Of a stretch of 64,000 nt of DNA, positions 8,739-17,725 are shown one piece after another (positions within the stretch are counted from its first letter, which is position 1; each line of letters starts with the position of its first letter). A model generated the notes under the pieces. That model was not told the origin of the DNA, did no database searches, and worked only from the letters and a program-made list of their open reading frames with translations. This DNA comes from Cupriavidus sp. BIS7 (lineage in GTDB: Bacteria > Pseudomonadota > Gammaproteobacteria > Burkholderiales > Burkholderiaceae). Location: NCBI RefSeq assembly GCF_000292345.1, contig NZ_ALOU01000025.1, positions 1-64,000 on the forward strand, written 5' to 3'. The translations under genes were made by a program, and so were the position numbers.

Positions 8739-8847
8739 CGTACATTGATTAGTTCACGCATCGGGACCGGAGGAAGATCGGTCTGCTGAAATTTTGAGCA
8801 GTCCAGTGCGATGCCGCACATACAGGGCCCGCGCGAGTCGTCGGGTC

Positions 8848-8876
8848 AGGATATCCACAGAATCTGTGGATATCCT
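8848..8876. repeat. Perfect 13-bp inverted repeat with 3-nt loop
   Basis: AGGATATCCACAG and CTGTGGATATCCT flank AAT. It lies between the LysR 3' end and the lipoprotein gene. No T-tract follows, so it is not a standard intrinsic terminator. Each arm contains ATATCCACA, one base from a DnaA box. A protein-binding palindrome or a structured 5' leader is possible. Confidence 0.7.
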
Positions 8877-8962
8877 CAAAGTGTTACAGCGCACGCCGGG
8901 GAAGATGCTGCCCGGCTATGCTTTGGCGTCATTCTCGGTCAACTTTCGGCTTTGTGCTTGCT

Positions 8963-9526
8963 ATGCGCTCGATCCGGTTTGCTGCCATGTCTTGCGTCCT
9001 TTCCGCTGCCGTACTGGGCGGTTGCATGACGCAGTATCGCGTGCCTCCCGACGCTCCGTACGCCAGTGTGCGCGTGATGACCAGCACCGACGACCGGACG
9101 ACGTTCAACGTGCTGGACCCGTCCAGCTGCCCCAAGGCGCCCTGGCCACTGGTGCTGGCGGGCACGGGCAAACAGCTTGCGGCGATGGGGCGTGACAGGG
9201 GATTGGAAATGGCCGGCAGTTCGCCCGAGCCGCCGTCGCGAACGCGCGAACGCAAGGTGGCAGTGGGCAAGCGGCTTTATGTTGCCGTGACCTCGACGGC
9301 AGCGCCGCCGGCAGAGGAGGTTCGCTGCGCGGCAGGGGTGTCATTCATCCCGCAGGCGGGCGCGCAGTACGAGATCCGGTATTCAAGAGATGAAAAGGCC
9401 GAGCATTGCTCGGCCCGTGTGCTGCGGCTGCAGCCGGCGGAAGACGGCAGCGCAACGGTGGCGCTGGAGCCGACACAGCAGGGTTTCCGCGCGCTGCGCA
9501 GCGAATATCTGTGCGAGGCGCGCTGA
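8963..9526 (+). CDS. Putative lipoprotein of unknown function
   Basis: A protein of 187 residues. The N-terminus MRSIRFAAMSCVLSAAVLGGC is a lipoprotein signal, with a lipobox ending at Cys21. The mature part has three further cysteines and no recognised domain. The start at 8963 is chosen because it begins the signal sequence directly; an upstream in-frame ATG at 8918 would bury it. It stands alone between a LysR gene and hns. Function unknown. Confidence 0.65.
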   Translation: MRSIRFAAMSCVLSAAVLGGCMTQYRVPPDAPYASVRVMTSTDDRTTFNVLDPSSCPKAPWPLVLAGTGKQLAAMGRDRGLEMAGSSPEPPSRTRERKVAVGKRLYVAVTSTAAPPAEEVRCAAGVSFIPQAGAQYEIRYSRDEKAEHCSARVLRLQPAEDGSATVALEPTQQGFRALRSEYLCEAR

Positions 9527-9567
9527 TTGGCGTGCCTTGCGCCGCGTGCCGGGCGCCAGCCGCGTGA

Positions 9568-9897
9568 TTACGCCTGTTCGATCAGGAAGCGCTCAGGACG
9601 CTTGCCGAGCCAGGCCGGTGCGCGGCCGCGACCCGACCAGGTCTTGCCGGTCTTCGGATCGAGATACTTCGGCGGCAGCGACGACGTCTTGCGTGCCGCA
9701 GCGGTACCGGTGCCGGTGCCGCTACCGGCCGGACGCCCGCGACGGCGCTTCGGTGCAATATCTTCGACAGTCAGATCGTAATCCGCCATGAGTTGGCGAA
9801 TCTGTTCGATCACGCCAGCCACTTCATTGGCACGGACTTCATTGAGCTTGGCTTCCAGAGCTTCTTTTTCAGCCAGCAATTGCTTGTAGGTCGGCAT
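9568..9897 (-). CDS. H-NS family nucleoid-associated protein
   Basis: A protein of 109 residues. It has a coiled-coil N-terminal oligomerisation region (LLAEKEALEAKLNEVRANEV), a basic linker with an RRGRPAGS AT-hook-like motif, and a C-terminal H-NS DNA-binding domain (YLDPKTGKTWSGRGRAPAWL). Such proteins silence AT-rich horizontally acquired DNA. The start is MPTYKQLL at 9897, with GGGGATCC upstream; a further upstream ATG at 9924 is less likely. Its AT-rich upstream region suggests autoregulation. Confidence 0.88.
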   Translation of the reverse strand: MPTYKQLLAEKEALEAKLNEVRANEVAGVIEQIRQLMADYDLTVEDIAPKRRRGRPAGSGTGTGTAAARKTSSLPPKYLDPKTGKTWSGRGRAPAWLGKRPERFLIEQA

Positions 9898-10334
9898 TTT
9901 TTGGATCCCCGTTTCAGATTGCATGCGGCATGTTACAGACTTCGTAACGCCACCGCACTATAGAAAATAGTACAAATAAATATCCGGAAAAGCACGATTC
10001 AAACACAAGCTGCAAAAATACCGTGTTGGATGTGCTGCAATTCAGTGCATAGCTCGCGCAAGGCAGCCCGATATCGTGAAGGAATTCTTCCGGCTGGCGC
10101 TGAGCCGCATGCTAACCAAAACGCGGCAGATTGACCACCCGGATTATTGTGAATTCGTATCGCCGCTAGCCCGATAAGCGGATTTCGATGGTTGCACCGA
10201 TCGGATTTCGATTGGGGGACGATTTACATGATGTCTTCGCCGCCAGTGACTGTCGGCGCCGATATTCTTGTCAGGTTTTCGGCGCGACTGGAATCTGGCT
10301 GCGCCAGGGCATGCGCAATCGGGGAGGGAAAACG
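9898..10334. other. AT-rich intergenic region upstream of the H-NS gene
   Basis: No credible gene. The part at 9940-10020 is clearly AT-richer than its surroundings (for example TATAGAAAATAGTACAAATAAATAT) and probably holds the H-NS-family promoter. The remainder is unassigned. Confidence 0.5.
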
Positions 10335-10369
10335 AAAAAAAAAGCCTCCGGGGGAAAGTACCCGGAGGC
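10335..10369 (-). terminator. Intrinsic terminator of the purine permease gene
   Basis: Perfect 9-bp stem GCCTCCGGG/CCCGGAGGC with an 8-nt loop. Read on the minus strand it is followed by nine Ts (A-run at 10335-10343). It lies about 60 bp beyond the permease stop. Confidence 0.85.
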
Positions 10370-10430
10370 TCGGAAATCCACCGGTGATCCCAGGTGGAGG
10401 AGACATCTTTATCGGTGATTGGCCGCTCTG

Positions 10431-11813
10431 TCAGATCGCCCAGCCACCTGCATAGAAAGTGACCAGTGCCACGGCAATGGCCACTGTGCCGATATTCAGC
10501 TTGCGCCATTCGCCCGAGACGATGCGGCCGACCACCAGCGTGCTGAAGCCAAGCATGATGCCGGTGACGATATTGCAGGTCAGCACGATAAATACTGCGC
10601 AGACCAGGCCCGAAAGCGCATCGACCAGATCGTCCATATGCAGGCGCGAAACGCTCGACAGCATCAGCAGGCCCACGTACATCAGCGCCGGAGCTGTGGC
10701 GTAGGACGGCACCAGGCCGGCCAGCGGCGAGAAGAACATCACGGCCAGGAACAGCAGGCCAACGGTGACTGCGGCCAGGCCCGTGCGTGCGCCCGCGGCC
10801 ACGCCCACCGTCGATTCGATATAGGCCGCAGCGGGGGCGCCGCCAAAGAAGGCCGAAAAGATCGAGCTGACCGAGTCGGCGGTAAGCGCGCGGCCGCCGT
10901 TGTGGATGCGGCCCGTGGTGTCGAGCTGGTTGGCCTGACCGGCCACGGCGCGGATCGTGCCGGTGGCGTCGAAAACGGCGGTCATCACCAGCGCCAGCAC
11001 ACTAGGCAGCACGGCGGCGGACAGCGCGCCGCGAATGTCCATCGCACCGATCAGCGACGTGTGGCCCGGCGCCGACAGCGACGGCAGCGCAAACACGCCA
11101 GTGAACTTGACGGACGGGTCCAGCACCAGGCCAAGCGCGGAGATCGCCACGATCACCAGCAGGATGCCGCCCGGCACGCGACGGCGCTCAAGGCCGAAAA
11201 TCGCGGCCAGGCCCAGGACCGACATGATCACCGGAAGCGACGTGAAATGCCCCAGTGCCACAGGCAGGCCCGGGCCGGGATTCTTGACCACGAGTCCAAC
11301 GTCATTCGATGCGATCAGCAGCAGGAACAGACCGATGCCGATGCCGGCGCCGTGCGCCACGCCCGCAGGCAGGTTGCGCAGGATCCAGCTACGCACGCCG
11401 GTGACCGAGATCGCCGTGAACACCACGCCCATCAGGAATACCGCGCCCAGCGCAACCGCGGGCGACAGATGCTGGCCCAGCACCAGGCCGAAGGCCATGA
11501 ACGCGGTCAGCGAGATGGCGCAGCCAATGGCGATTGGCAGCTTGGCCCACAGGCCCATCAGCACGGAGCCGAATGCCGTGGTCAGGCATACGGCGACGAA
11601 GACCGCGCTGGTATCGAATCCGGCTTTGCCGAGCATGCCGGGAACGACGAATACGGCGTAGACCATCGCCATGAAGGTGGTGATGCCGGCGACGATCTCG
11701 CGGCGCTGCGTGCTGCCGCGCGCGCTGATCTGGAAATACTGGTCGATCTTGCCTTCCGCGCTGGGGCGAGCGGCATCCGCGTCCGTGACGGACGGATAGG
11801 GCTGTTCGATCAT
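10431..11813 (-). CDS. AzgA/PbuG-type purine permease (NCS2 family)
   Basis: A polytopic membrane protein of 460 residues, typical for the AzgA-like branch that imports adenine, guanine or hypoxanthine by proton symport. It opens with the family segment [26 protein letters not shown] and carries the conserved [14 protein letters not shown] and [19 protein letters not shown] stretches. The start at 11813 is fixed by AAGGAGA upstream and by homology; the reading frame remains open for 55 further codons without similarity. It ends at a clear intrinsic terminator. Exact purine specificity is uncertain. Confidence 0.85.
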   Translation of the reverse strand: MIEQPYPSVTDADAARPSAEGKIDQYFQISARGSTQRREIVAGITTFMAMVYAVFVVPGMLGKAGFDTSAVFVAVCLTTAFGSVLMGLWAKLPIAIGCAISLTAFMAFGLVLGQHLSPAVALGAVFLMGVVFTAISVTGVRSWILRNLPAGVAHGAGIGIGLFLLLIASNDVGLVVKNPGPGLPVALGHFTSLPVIMSVLGLAAIFGLERRRVPGGILLVIVAISALGLVLDPSVKFTGVFALPSLSAPGHTSLIGAMDIRGALSAAVLPSVLALVMTAVFDATGTIRAVAGQANQLDTTGRIHNGGRALTADSVSSIFSAFFGGAPAAAYIESTVGVAAGARTGLAAVTVGLLFLAVMFFSPLAGLVPSYATAPALMYVGLLMLSSVSRLHMDDLVDALSGLVCAVFIVLTCNIVTGIMLGFSTLVVGRIVSGEWRKLNIGTVAIAVALVTFYAGGWAI

Positions 11814-12219
11814 GATTGACTGTCTCCTTGCAGGGGCACCGCGCACGTCCGCGTACGGATCGGGCGTCGGCCTCGTCTCACGTGGTTCCGGTTGCGAGGG
11901 CAGAGTTCCCGTCGGCATCGGTTGGTCCATGGGCATGGACCAGGGGTGCGGGTTGCTCTTTCCTCGGTGTCCGGCCATCGGGCCGGGGCCGGTCGGCCAC
12001 CTCTGACGGGCGGGATCCGGCGAGGCTCAAAGGTAGGCCAGCGCAACGCCCGCTTCATCATCGGTGGGACATGCGGAACATGCCGGGTGCCGAATAATCC
12101 GGGGTTTCCGGTGCTTTCCACGGCTCAGGGATTTCCCTCGGTGGCGCACAAGGCAGCAAGCCGGGCGCGGTATCCGTCACAACCGCCGTCACAACCACCA
12201 ATTCGGCCCACCGGCAGGC

Positions 12220-12247
12220 TAAAGGTTGAAGTGGCCGTGGCCGATAG
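12220..12247 (+). promoter_or_regulatory. Sigma-28 (FliA)-like promoter of cheV
   Basis: TAAA followed after 16 nt by GCCGATAG resembles the flagellar sigma-28 consensus TAAA-N15-GCCGATAA, with one extra spacer base. It lies 40 bp upstream of cheV, where a class III chemotaxis promoter is expected. The rest of the 470-bp gap after the permease start shows no gene. Confidence 0.55.
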
Positions 12248-12286
12248 TCCTTCGGCAACACCCGTAATCACCTACCCCAGCGGAGC

Positions 12287-13255
12287 ATGAGCATGACCAG
12301 CGCGATGAGAGACATCGACGAGCGCACCAACCTGACCAACAACAACCAGTTCGAGTTGCTGTTGTTCCGACTGGGAGAAGCGACACACAGCGGGCAGTCC
12401 GAACTGTTCGGCATCAACGTGTTCAAGGTCCGCGAGATCCTGGTGATGCCGCAGATCACGACCGTGGTGGGTGCCGAGCCGTCGATCCTGGGCATGGCCG
12501 ATATTCGCGGCCAGGTGATCCCGGTCATCGACCTGCCGCGCCTGCTGGAGTGCAAGCCGAAATCCGGCCTGAACATCATGCTCGTGACCGAGTATGCGCG
12601 TTCGACACAGGGTTTCGCCGTCGAGGCGGTCGAGGAAATCGTCCGCATGGACTGGAGCCAGGTAGTTTCCGCCGAAACCAGCGTGAAGGGCGGGCTGGTA
12701 ACCAGCATCGCCAGGCTTGACGCAGGTGGCGAGAATCCGCGCCTCGTGCAGGTGCTCGATGTCGAGCAGATCCTGCGCGACGTGCTGCCCACGCGCCAGC
12801 CCGATGTCGATCCGGCCACCGTTGGCCCGGCACTGAACATCCGTCCGGGCAGCAAGGTACTGTGCGCCGACGACTCCGCACTGGCGCGCGGCCTGATCGA
12901 GAACGGCCTCAAGGCGATGGGCGTGCAGGTGGTGATGACCAAGACGGGTCAGGAAGCCTGGGACATGCTGGGCCAGATCGCCGACTTGTCCGCCAGCAAG
13001 GGGCAAAACATCCGCGACGAGGTCGCGCTGGTGCTGACCGACCTGGAAATGCCGGAGATGGACGGCTTTACGCTGACGCGCAAGATCAAGGCCGATGCGC
13101 GGCTGAAATCGCTGCCCGTGGTGATTCACTCCTCGCTGTCCGGCGAGGCCAGCGAGGAACACGTGCGCAAGGTCGGCGCGGACGCCTATGTGTCGAAGTT
13201 CCTGGCCAAGGACCTGGCCGAAACGATTCGCGGGGTACTGGCGCGGCATCCTTGA
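12287..13255 (+). CDS. cheV: Chemotaxis coupling protein CheV (CheW domain plus receiver)
   Basis: A protein of 322 residues. The N-terminal CheW-like domain (about 20-165; GINVFKVREIL, ADIRGQVIPVIDLP) couples receptors to CheA. The C-terminal response-regulator domain (about 185-320) has the acidic pair DD in LCADDSALAR, the phosphoacceptor Asp in VLTDLEMPEMDG and the Lys in SKFLAKDL. CheV is thought to adapt or buffer the chemoreceptor array. It stands alone, behind a sigma-28-like promoter. The start may be at ATG 12287 or 12293. Confidence 0.92.
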   Translation: MSMTSAMRDIDERTNLTNNNQFELLLFRLGEATHSGQSELFGINVFKVREILVMPQITTVVGAEPSILGMADIRGQVIPVIDLPRLLECKPKSGLNIMLVTEYARSTQGFAVEAVEEIVRMDWSQVVSAETSVKGGLVTSIARLDAGGENPRLVQVLDVEQILRDVLPTRQPDVDPATVGPALNIRPGSKVLCADDSALARGLIENGLKAMGVQVVMTKTGQEAWDMLGQIADLSASKGQNIRDEVALVLTDLEMPEMDGFTLTRKIKADARLKSLPVVIHSSLSGEASEEHVRKVGADAYVSKFLAKDLAETIRGVLARHP

Positions 13256-13293
13256 TGGGTGCGACGATGCGCGTGATTGCCTTTTGACGCGCT

Positions 13294-13412
13294 GGCCCTC
13301 TCCCCCGACCCCTCTCCCGCGTGCGGGAGAGGGGAGACCACCAAGGGCATGTCGAATTCTGTCGGTTGGCTCCCCTCTCCCGCTCTGCGGGAGAGGGGCA
13401 GGGGGAGAGGGT
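13294..13412. repeat. REPIN-like inverted repeat doublet
   Basis: Two palindromic units in opposite orientation. The first spans about 13296-13335 (CCCTCTCCCCC then a CCCCTCTCCC/GGGAGAGGGG hairpin with loop GCGTGC). The second spans about 13373-13411 (hairpin loop GCTCTGC then GGGGGAGAGGG). It separates the convergent cheV and P450 genes. Confidence 0.8.
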
Positions 13413-13438
13413 TCAGCGCATCAACAACCACGGCGCGC

Positions 13439-15781
13439 CTACAGCACCAGCACAATCTTCCCGCCCTTCACCGCGCGCGAGCAGCAGGCCATCATCCGAT
13501 TGTTCGCCTCGCGCTCGGTGCGCGTCAGCACCACGTCGCGGTGATCGATCTCGCCGGCCAGCACGCGCACTTCGCACGATCCGCACAGGCCTTCCTCGCA
13601 ATCGCTTTGTACGTCGATGTTCGCGCTGCGTAGTGTGGCCAGCAGCGTTTGATTGGCAGGTACTTCGAGCGTCAGCCCCGAGTCTTTCAACTCGACCGTG
13701 AACGGCTGCTCCCTGGCGGGGTCAAGGGTGCCCAGCGTCGAACTGAAGTGTTCAACCCGTAGTGCATCCTCGGGCCACGCGGCACACAAATTCTCCAGCG
13801 CTTCGATCATGCGTGCCGGGCCGCAGGCATAGACCTGCGTGTCCGCGTCGGGCGTGCCGAGCAATTGCGCGAAGTCGGCGCGCTGGCCTTCGTCGCGCGC
13901 GTAGACGTGCAGGCGGTCGCCATGCAGCGCGCGCAGTTCGTCGACCATCGCCATGGCAGGCCGCGCGCGCCCGCAATAGTGGAACGTGTAGTCGATACCG
14001 AGTTCGCGCGCACGCCGCGCCATGGCGCTGACAGGCGTCACGCCAATGCCCCCGGCAACAAAGATCGCGCGCCGGCAACCTTCGTCCAGCCGGAAGTGGT
14101 TGCGCGGGCCACGTACCTTGAGCTTGTCGCCGGCGTGCAGGCTTGAGTGCATCCAGGCGGAGCCTCCACGGCTTTCAGGCTCGCGCAGTACTGCAATCTC
14201 GAACGCGCCCGTATCGGCGGGGTCGCCGCACAGCGAATACTGGCGCGAGATGCCCGTGTTGCCGCATTCGACGTCGATATGCGAGCCCGGCGACCAGCGT
14301 GGCAGCGGCCGGCTGTCTGGCGACACCAGCCGGATCTTCACCACATTGTCTGCGGCGTGCTCGACGCGCTCGACCACAAGCGTGCGGCCTGTGGTCCCGC
14401 CGGTCGGCTCACCAATGCGCACGGCGTCGCGCGGGGCCAGCACGGACGGATCGGTGCGCTCCGGGTTCCGTGTCGGGTCCCATTCGACCCACAGGTGCTC
14501 CGGTCCACGGAACGAGGTATTCGGCACGTAGGTGAAGCGCTGTTTGGCCAGGCGCATGTGGGGCAGGCGGCGGGTCAGTTCCTCCAGGAAGATCTGCATC
14601 TCCATGCGCGCGAGGTTCTTGCCCATGCACTGGTGCGAGCCGTAGCCGAACGTGAGCTGGTCGCTGGCGTTGTCGCGATGAATGTCGAACAGGTCGGCAT
14701 CGGCAAAATGGCGTTCGTCATGGTTGGCGGACGACGTGACGATCAGCAGCTTGCTGCCCGCCGGCAGCGCAATGCCGCCAACCTCGGCGTCACGCGTGAC
14801 AATGCGCCGCCATGCCGCCACCGAGCCGTTGTGGCGCAGGCATTCCTCCACCGCATTAGGGATCAGCGCAGGGTCTTCGCAGATTTCGCGCCAGACGTCG
14901 GGGTGTTGCAGCAGCAGCTTGATCGCATTGGCCGATGCGTTGGCCGTGGTCTCGTGCGCCGCCACGATGCCGGCCATCATCATCGAGTGCAGATAGGAAT
15001 CGGTGACCACCTCGGGCAGCTCACGCTGCTTGCGCAGCCCGTACTGCATCCAGCCGGGGCCGGACGGGTCCTCGCGCATCTTGTCCAGGATGCGGCCGGC
15101 CAGTTGCCAGAAATTGCCAACGGCATGGGCCACGGCCACCTGCTCCTCGGGCTTCGGCCGGCCCCACGTATTGACCGTATGGGCGATCGAATACTGGCGC
15201 AGCATGTCCATGTCTTCCTCGGGCACGCCGAGGAAATGCAGCGCCACGGTCAACGGCACTTCCCAGAGCATCTGGTCGACCAGATCCGCGCGGCCGTCGT
15301 CGATAAAGCGGTCGACATACTCGCGTGCAAGCTTGCGCACCATCGGCTCGTGGTGAGCCAGTTCAGCAGGCGTGAACGGCTCCATCAGCGCGCGGCGGCG
15401 CGGCATGTGCGCGGGCTCGTCTTCATTGACGAGCGTGCGGTTCATCGCGTAGCCGTATGACGCCAGCACGGCGTTGGCTTCGTCGCCCGTCGGCGTGATC
15501 TTCTCCAGCGCGATGGATGGGCTGAAGGTGATGTTGTCGCGGAAAATCGCCTTGATGTCGTCGTAGCGCGTCACCACCCAGTAGCCAAGCTTCGGGCTGA
15601 AGAACACCGGCTCCTGCTCGCGCGACCAGCGCACATACTCGGGCGGGTCCTGCTGGTAGCCGTCTTCAAACGGATCGAACGCGGCGGCCTGATGGCTGAC
15701 CGGGCAACCGTCGGGCGCGCGCAGCGCGCTATGGTCGATGGGGCAGCCGCCGCTGCGGGCCGGCGCGTTCGTCTGCGACAT
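13439..15781 (-). CDS. Self-sufficient cytochrome P450 with fused phthalate-dioxygenase-type reductase (CYP116B class)
   Basis: A three-domain monooxygenase of 780 residues. The P450 domain (about 1-450) has the I-helix AHETT (275-279), ExxR (Glu313-Arg316) and the heme ligand Cys385 in FGYGSHQCMG. An FMN/NADH reductase domain follows (about 465-690; RQYSLCG and GGIGVTP motifs). It ends in a plant-type 2Fe-2S ferredoxin with Cys728, 733, 736 and 766. Such enzymes carry electrons from NAD(P)H to heme in one chain and oxidise varied aromatics. The gene starts 3 bp after the stop of the upstream Bug receptor gene, so the two are cotranscribed. The natural substrate is unknown. Confidence 0.95.
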   Translation of the reverse strand: MSQTNAPARSGGCPIDHSALRAPDGCPVSHQAAAFDPFEDGYQQDPPEYVRWSREQEPVFFSPKLGYWVVTRYDDIKAIFRDNITFSPSIALEKITPTGDEANAVLASYGYAMNRTLVNEDEPAHMPRRRALMEPFTPAELAHHEPMVRKLAREYVDRFIDDGRADLVDQMLWEVPLTVALHFLGVPEEDMDMLRQYSIAHTVNTWGRPKPEEQVAVAHAVGNFWQLAGRILDKMREDPSGPGWMQYGLRKQRELPEVVTDSYLHSMMMAGIVAAHETTANASANAIKLLLQHPDVWREICEDPALIPNAVEECLRHNGSVAAWRRIVTRDAEVGGIALPAGSKLLIVTSSANHDERHFADADLFDIHRDNASDQLTFGYGSHQCMGKNLARMEMQIFLEELTRRLPHMRLAKQRFTYVPNTSFRGPEHLWVEWDPTRNPERTDPSVLAPRDAVRIGEPTGGTTGRTLVVERVEHAADNVVKIRLVSPDSRPLPRWSPGSHIDVECGNTGISRQYSLCGDPADTGAFEIAVLREPESRGGSAWMHSSLHAGDKLKVRGPRNHFRLDEGCRRAIFVAGGIGVTPVSAMARRARELGIDYTFHYCGRARPAMAMVDELRALHGDRLHVYARDEGQRADFAQLLGTPDADTQVYACGPARMIEALENLCAAWPEDALRVEHFSSTLGTLDPAREQPFTVELKDSGLTLEVPANQTLLATLRSANIDVQSDCEEGLCGSCEVRVLAGEIDHRDVVLTRTEREANNRMMACCSRAVKGGKIVLVL

Positions 15782-15784
15782 GGC

Positions 15785-16783
15785 TTAGTCCAGGGAGATC
15801 TTCAGGTCGTGAATCAGCTTGGTCCAGCGCGTGGTTTCATTGCGCAGCAGGTCCGTGTATTGCGCGGGCGAGTTGCCCACCGGCTCCACGCCGAACTCGA
15901 CAAGCTTCTTGTTGATGCCCGGGTCCTTGATCGCGGCCACCACCTGCTTGTTCAGCGTGGCAATCACGTCGGGCGGTGTGGCCGCGGGTACCACCATTCC
16001 AACCAGTGCGGCGGCTTCTACGTTCTTGAAACCAAGCTCGGCGAATGTCGGCACGTCAGGCAACTGCGGCAGCCGCGTGGCGTTGGCCACTGCCAGCGGG
16101 CGTACCTTGCCGCCCTTGATAAAGCCTGCGCCGGCCGCGTAGTCGACCATCATCGCCGGGATCTGGCCGGCGGCCACATCGGAGAGTGCCGGCCCCGCGC
16201 CCCGGTAAGGCGCGTGCGTCATGGTCAGGTGCGCTTCCACCTTGAGCAACTCCATCGCCAGATGATGGGGGCTGCCTGCACCGGCCGAGCCATAGTTGAT
16301 GCCGCCCGGCGTGGCCTTGACCTGGGCGATGAATTCCTGCGCCGTCTTTGCCGTGCTGCCCGGACCCACTACGAGGATCATCGGGAACCGACCGATCAGC
16401 GTGACGGGCGCGAGGTCGCGGGTCGGGTTATAGGACAGCGTCTTGTACAGGACGGGGTTGAACACCAGCGTGCCGTTGTCGGCGGAGAGCACTGTGTAGC
16501 CATCGGCCTGCGAGCGCGCGGTCTCGGTCGCACCGATCGCCGTGTTGCCGCCAGGCTTGTTGTCCACGACCACTGGCTGGCCGATTTTTTCCGACAGCCC
16601 CTTGCCGATCGTGCGCGCCAGGAAGTCCGAGCCGCCACCGGCGGCGTACGGCACGATCCAGCGAATGGGCTTGGTCGGATAGGTGTCGGCGGCGTGCGCG
16701 GCGGCGGTGAAGGTCATGCACGTCACGGACGCAACGGTCGCGACGGTCGAAACAAGCAGCGCTGCAGGCTGAAAGCGGGGCAT
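15785..16783 (-). CDS. Bug/TctC-family periplasmic solute-binding protein
   Basis: A tripartite-tricarboxylate-transporter-type receptor of 332 residues. A Sec signal peptide (about 1-31, ending AHAAD) precedes the Bug fold, with the typical YPTKPIRWIVPYAAGGGSD, PVVVDNKPGGNTAIGA and VGPLIG-like central segments. These proteins bind carboxylates or aromatic acids. No TctA/TctB membrane genes are nearby, as is common for Bug proteins. The start at 16783 has GAGGAGA upstream. It is the first gene of an operon with the P450 and is divergent from an IclR regulator; it may deliver or sense the P450 substrate or product. Confidence 0.9.
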   Translation of the reverse strand: MPRFQPAALLVSTVATVASVTCMTFTAAAHAADTYPTKPIRWIVPYAAGGGSDFLARTIGKGLSEKIGQPVVVDNKPGGNTAIGATETARSQADGYTVLSADNGTLVFNPVLYKTLSYNPTRDLAPVTLIGRFPMILVVGPGSTAKTAQEFIAQVKATPGGINYGSAGAGSPHHLAMELLKVEAHLTMTHAPYRGAGPALSDVAAGQIPAMMVDYAAGAGFIKGGKVRPLAVANATRLPQLPDVPTFAELGFKNVEAAALVGMVVPAATPPDVIATLNKQVVAAIKDPGINKKLVEFGVEPVGNSPAQYTDLLRNETTRWTKLIHDLKISLD

Positions 16784-16827
16784 CGGGTTGTCTCCTCGGT
16801 GTTTGGCCGGATGGTATTTGGCCTGTT

Positions 16828-16857
16828 TTGCGTAAATCATATACGCATTGCGTAATC
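16828..16857. promoter_or_regulatory. Putative IclR operator in Bug/P450-IclR divergent region
   Basis: The half-sites GCGTA (16830), TACGC (16842) and GCGTA (16850) give an inverted pair GCGTA-N7-TACGC overlapping a direct repeat TTGCGTAA-like pair. It lies between the two divergent starts, where the regulator should bind. Confidence 0.5.
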
Positions 16858-16885
16858 GTTGAATTGAGGGTTAACCTCAGCCGCC

Positions 16886-17719
16886 ATGTCTACGACACCC
16901 GACAAATCCGCCCCCGCCGCGGTTCCAGCCCCAGCCCCGCGCCCGCGCGAGCGCCGCCAGCGCGTGCAGGCCGCCGAAACCGGCATGGCCGTGCTCAAGG
17001 GGCTGGCGCGCCTGGGCGGCCGCGCCAGCCTGACCGCCATCGCCGCGCAGATCGACGAAAGCCCGGCCAAGGTCCACCGCTATCTGGTGAGCCTGATGGA
17101 GGAGGGGTTTGTGGCGCAGGAGGCGGGCACGCAGCAGTACCACCTTGGCTTCGAGGCGCTGCAGATCGGGCTGGCGGCGATGCGGCAGGCCGACCCGCTG
17201 CGTCTGTCGGAGGCCTCGCTGATCCGCCTGCGCGAGCGGCTGGAAGTGACATGCTTCGTCGCCGTGATGGGCAACAAGGGGCCGACCATCGTGCGCATCG
17301 AGGAACCGGGACTGCCGGTCACGGTGAACGTGCGTGTCGGATCGGTGATGCCGCTGCTGTGGTCGGCCACCGGGCGCGTGTTCCTGGGCATGCTCGACGA
17401 ATCGAGCGTGCAGGCGCTGGCGCTTGCGGAACTGGATGCGCTGACGCCGGACCAGCGCGCGCTGCTCGATGCGGACGATCCGCTTGGGCAATTGCGCGAA
17501 CCCGTGCGCGCGCAGGGCTGCGCGGCGGTACGCGATACCAATCTGAAGGGGATCAGCGCCGTGGCGGCGCCGGTGCGCGACTACACGGGGCGTGTCTGCG
17601 CGGTGCTGACGGCGCTGGGCGCGACCGGTGGCTTCGATGCTTCGATAGACGGGCCGGTCGGCCGCGCGGTGCGCGAGGAAGCCGCGGCGATCAGTGCATC
17701 GCTGGGCTACCCCGCATGA
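16886..17719 (+). CDS. IclR-family transcriptional regulator
   Basis: A protein of 277 residues. A Pro/Ala-rich N-terminus precedes the winged HTH (about 28-90; ETGMAVLKGLARLGGRASLTAIAAQI, then KVHRYLVSLMEEGFV). The C-terminal effector domain runs from about 105 and includes MPLLWSATGRVFLGML and VAAPVRDYTGRVCAVLTALG. Divergent transcription from the Bug-P450 operon with a shared operator-like region makes it the likely regulator of that operon. Confidence 0.88.
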   Translation: MSTTPDKSAPAAVPAPAPRPRERRQRVQAAETGMAVLKGLARLGGRASLTAIAAQIDESPAKVHRYLVSLMEEGFVAQEAGTQQYHLGFEALQIGLAAMRQADPLRLSEASLIRLRERLEVTCFVAVMGNKGPTIVRIEEPGLPVTVNVRVGSVMPLLWSATGRVFLGMLDESSVQALALAELDALTPDQRALLDADDPLGQLREPVRAQGCAAVRDTNLKGISAVAAPVRDYTGRVCAVLTALGATGGFDASIDGPVGRAVREEAAAISASLGYPA

Positions 17720-17725
17720 CCATGC

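Noticed and set aside
8848..8876. Replication origin or DnaA-binding cluster
   Set aside because: Only two near-DnaA motifs, created by the palindrome itself; no AT-rich unwinding region, dnaA, parAB or repA nearby.
10419..11819. A 466-codon plus-strand frame opposite the purine permease
   Set aside because: Shadow of the NCS2 permease; low-complexity His/Arg/Gln-rich translation and no ribosome site. Similar long antisense frames at 5966-7750, 14147-15460, 57583-59313 and 60349-61674 were rejected for the same reason.
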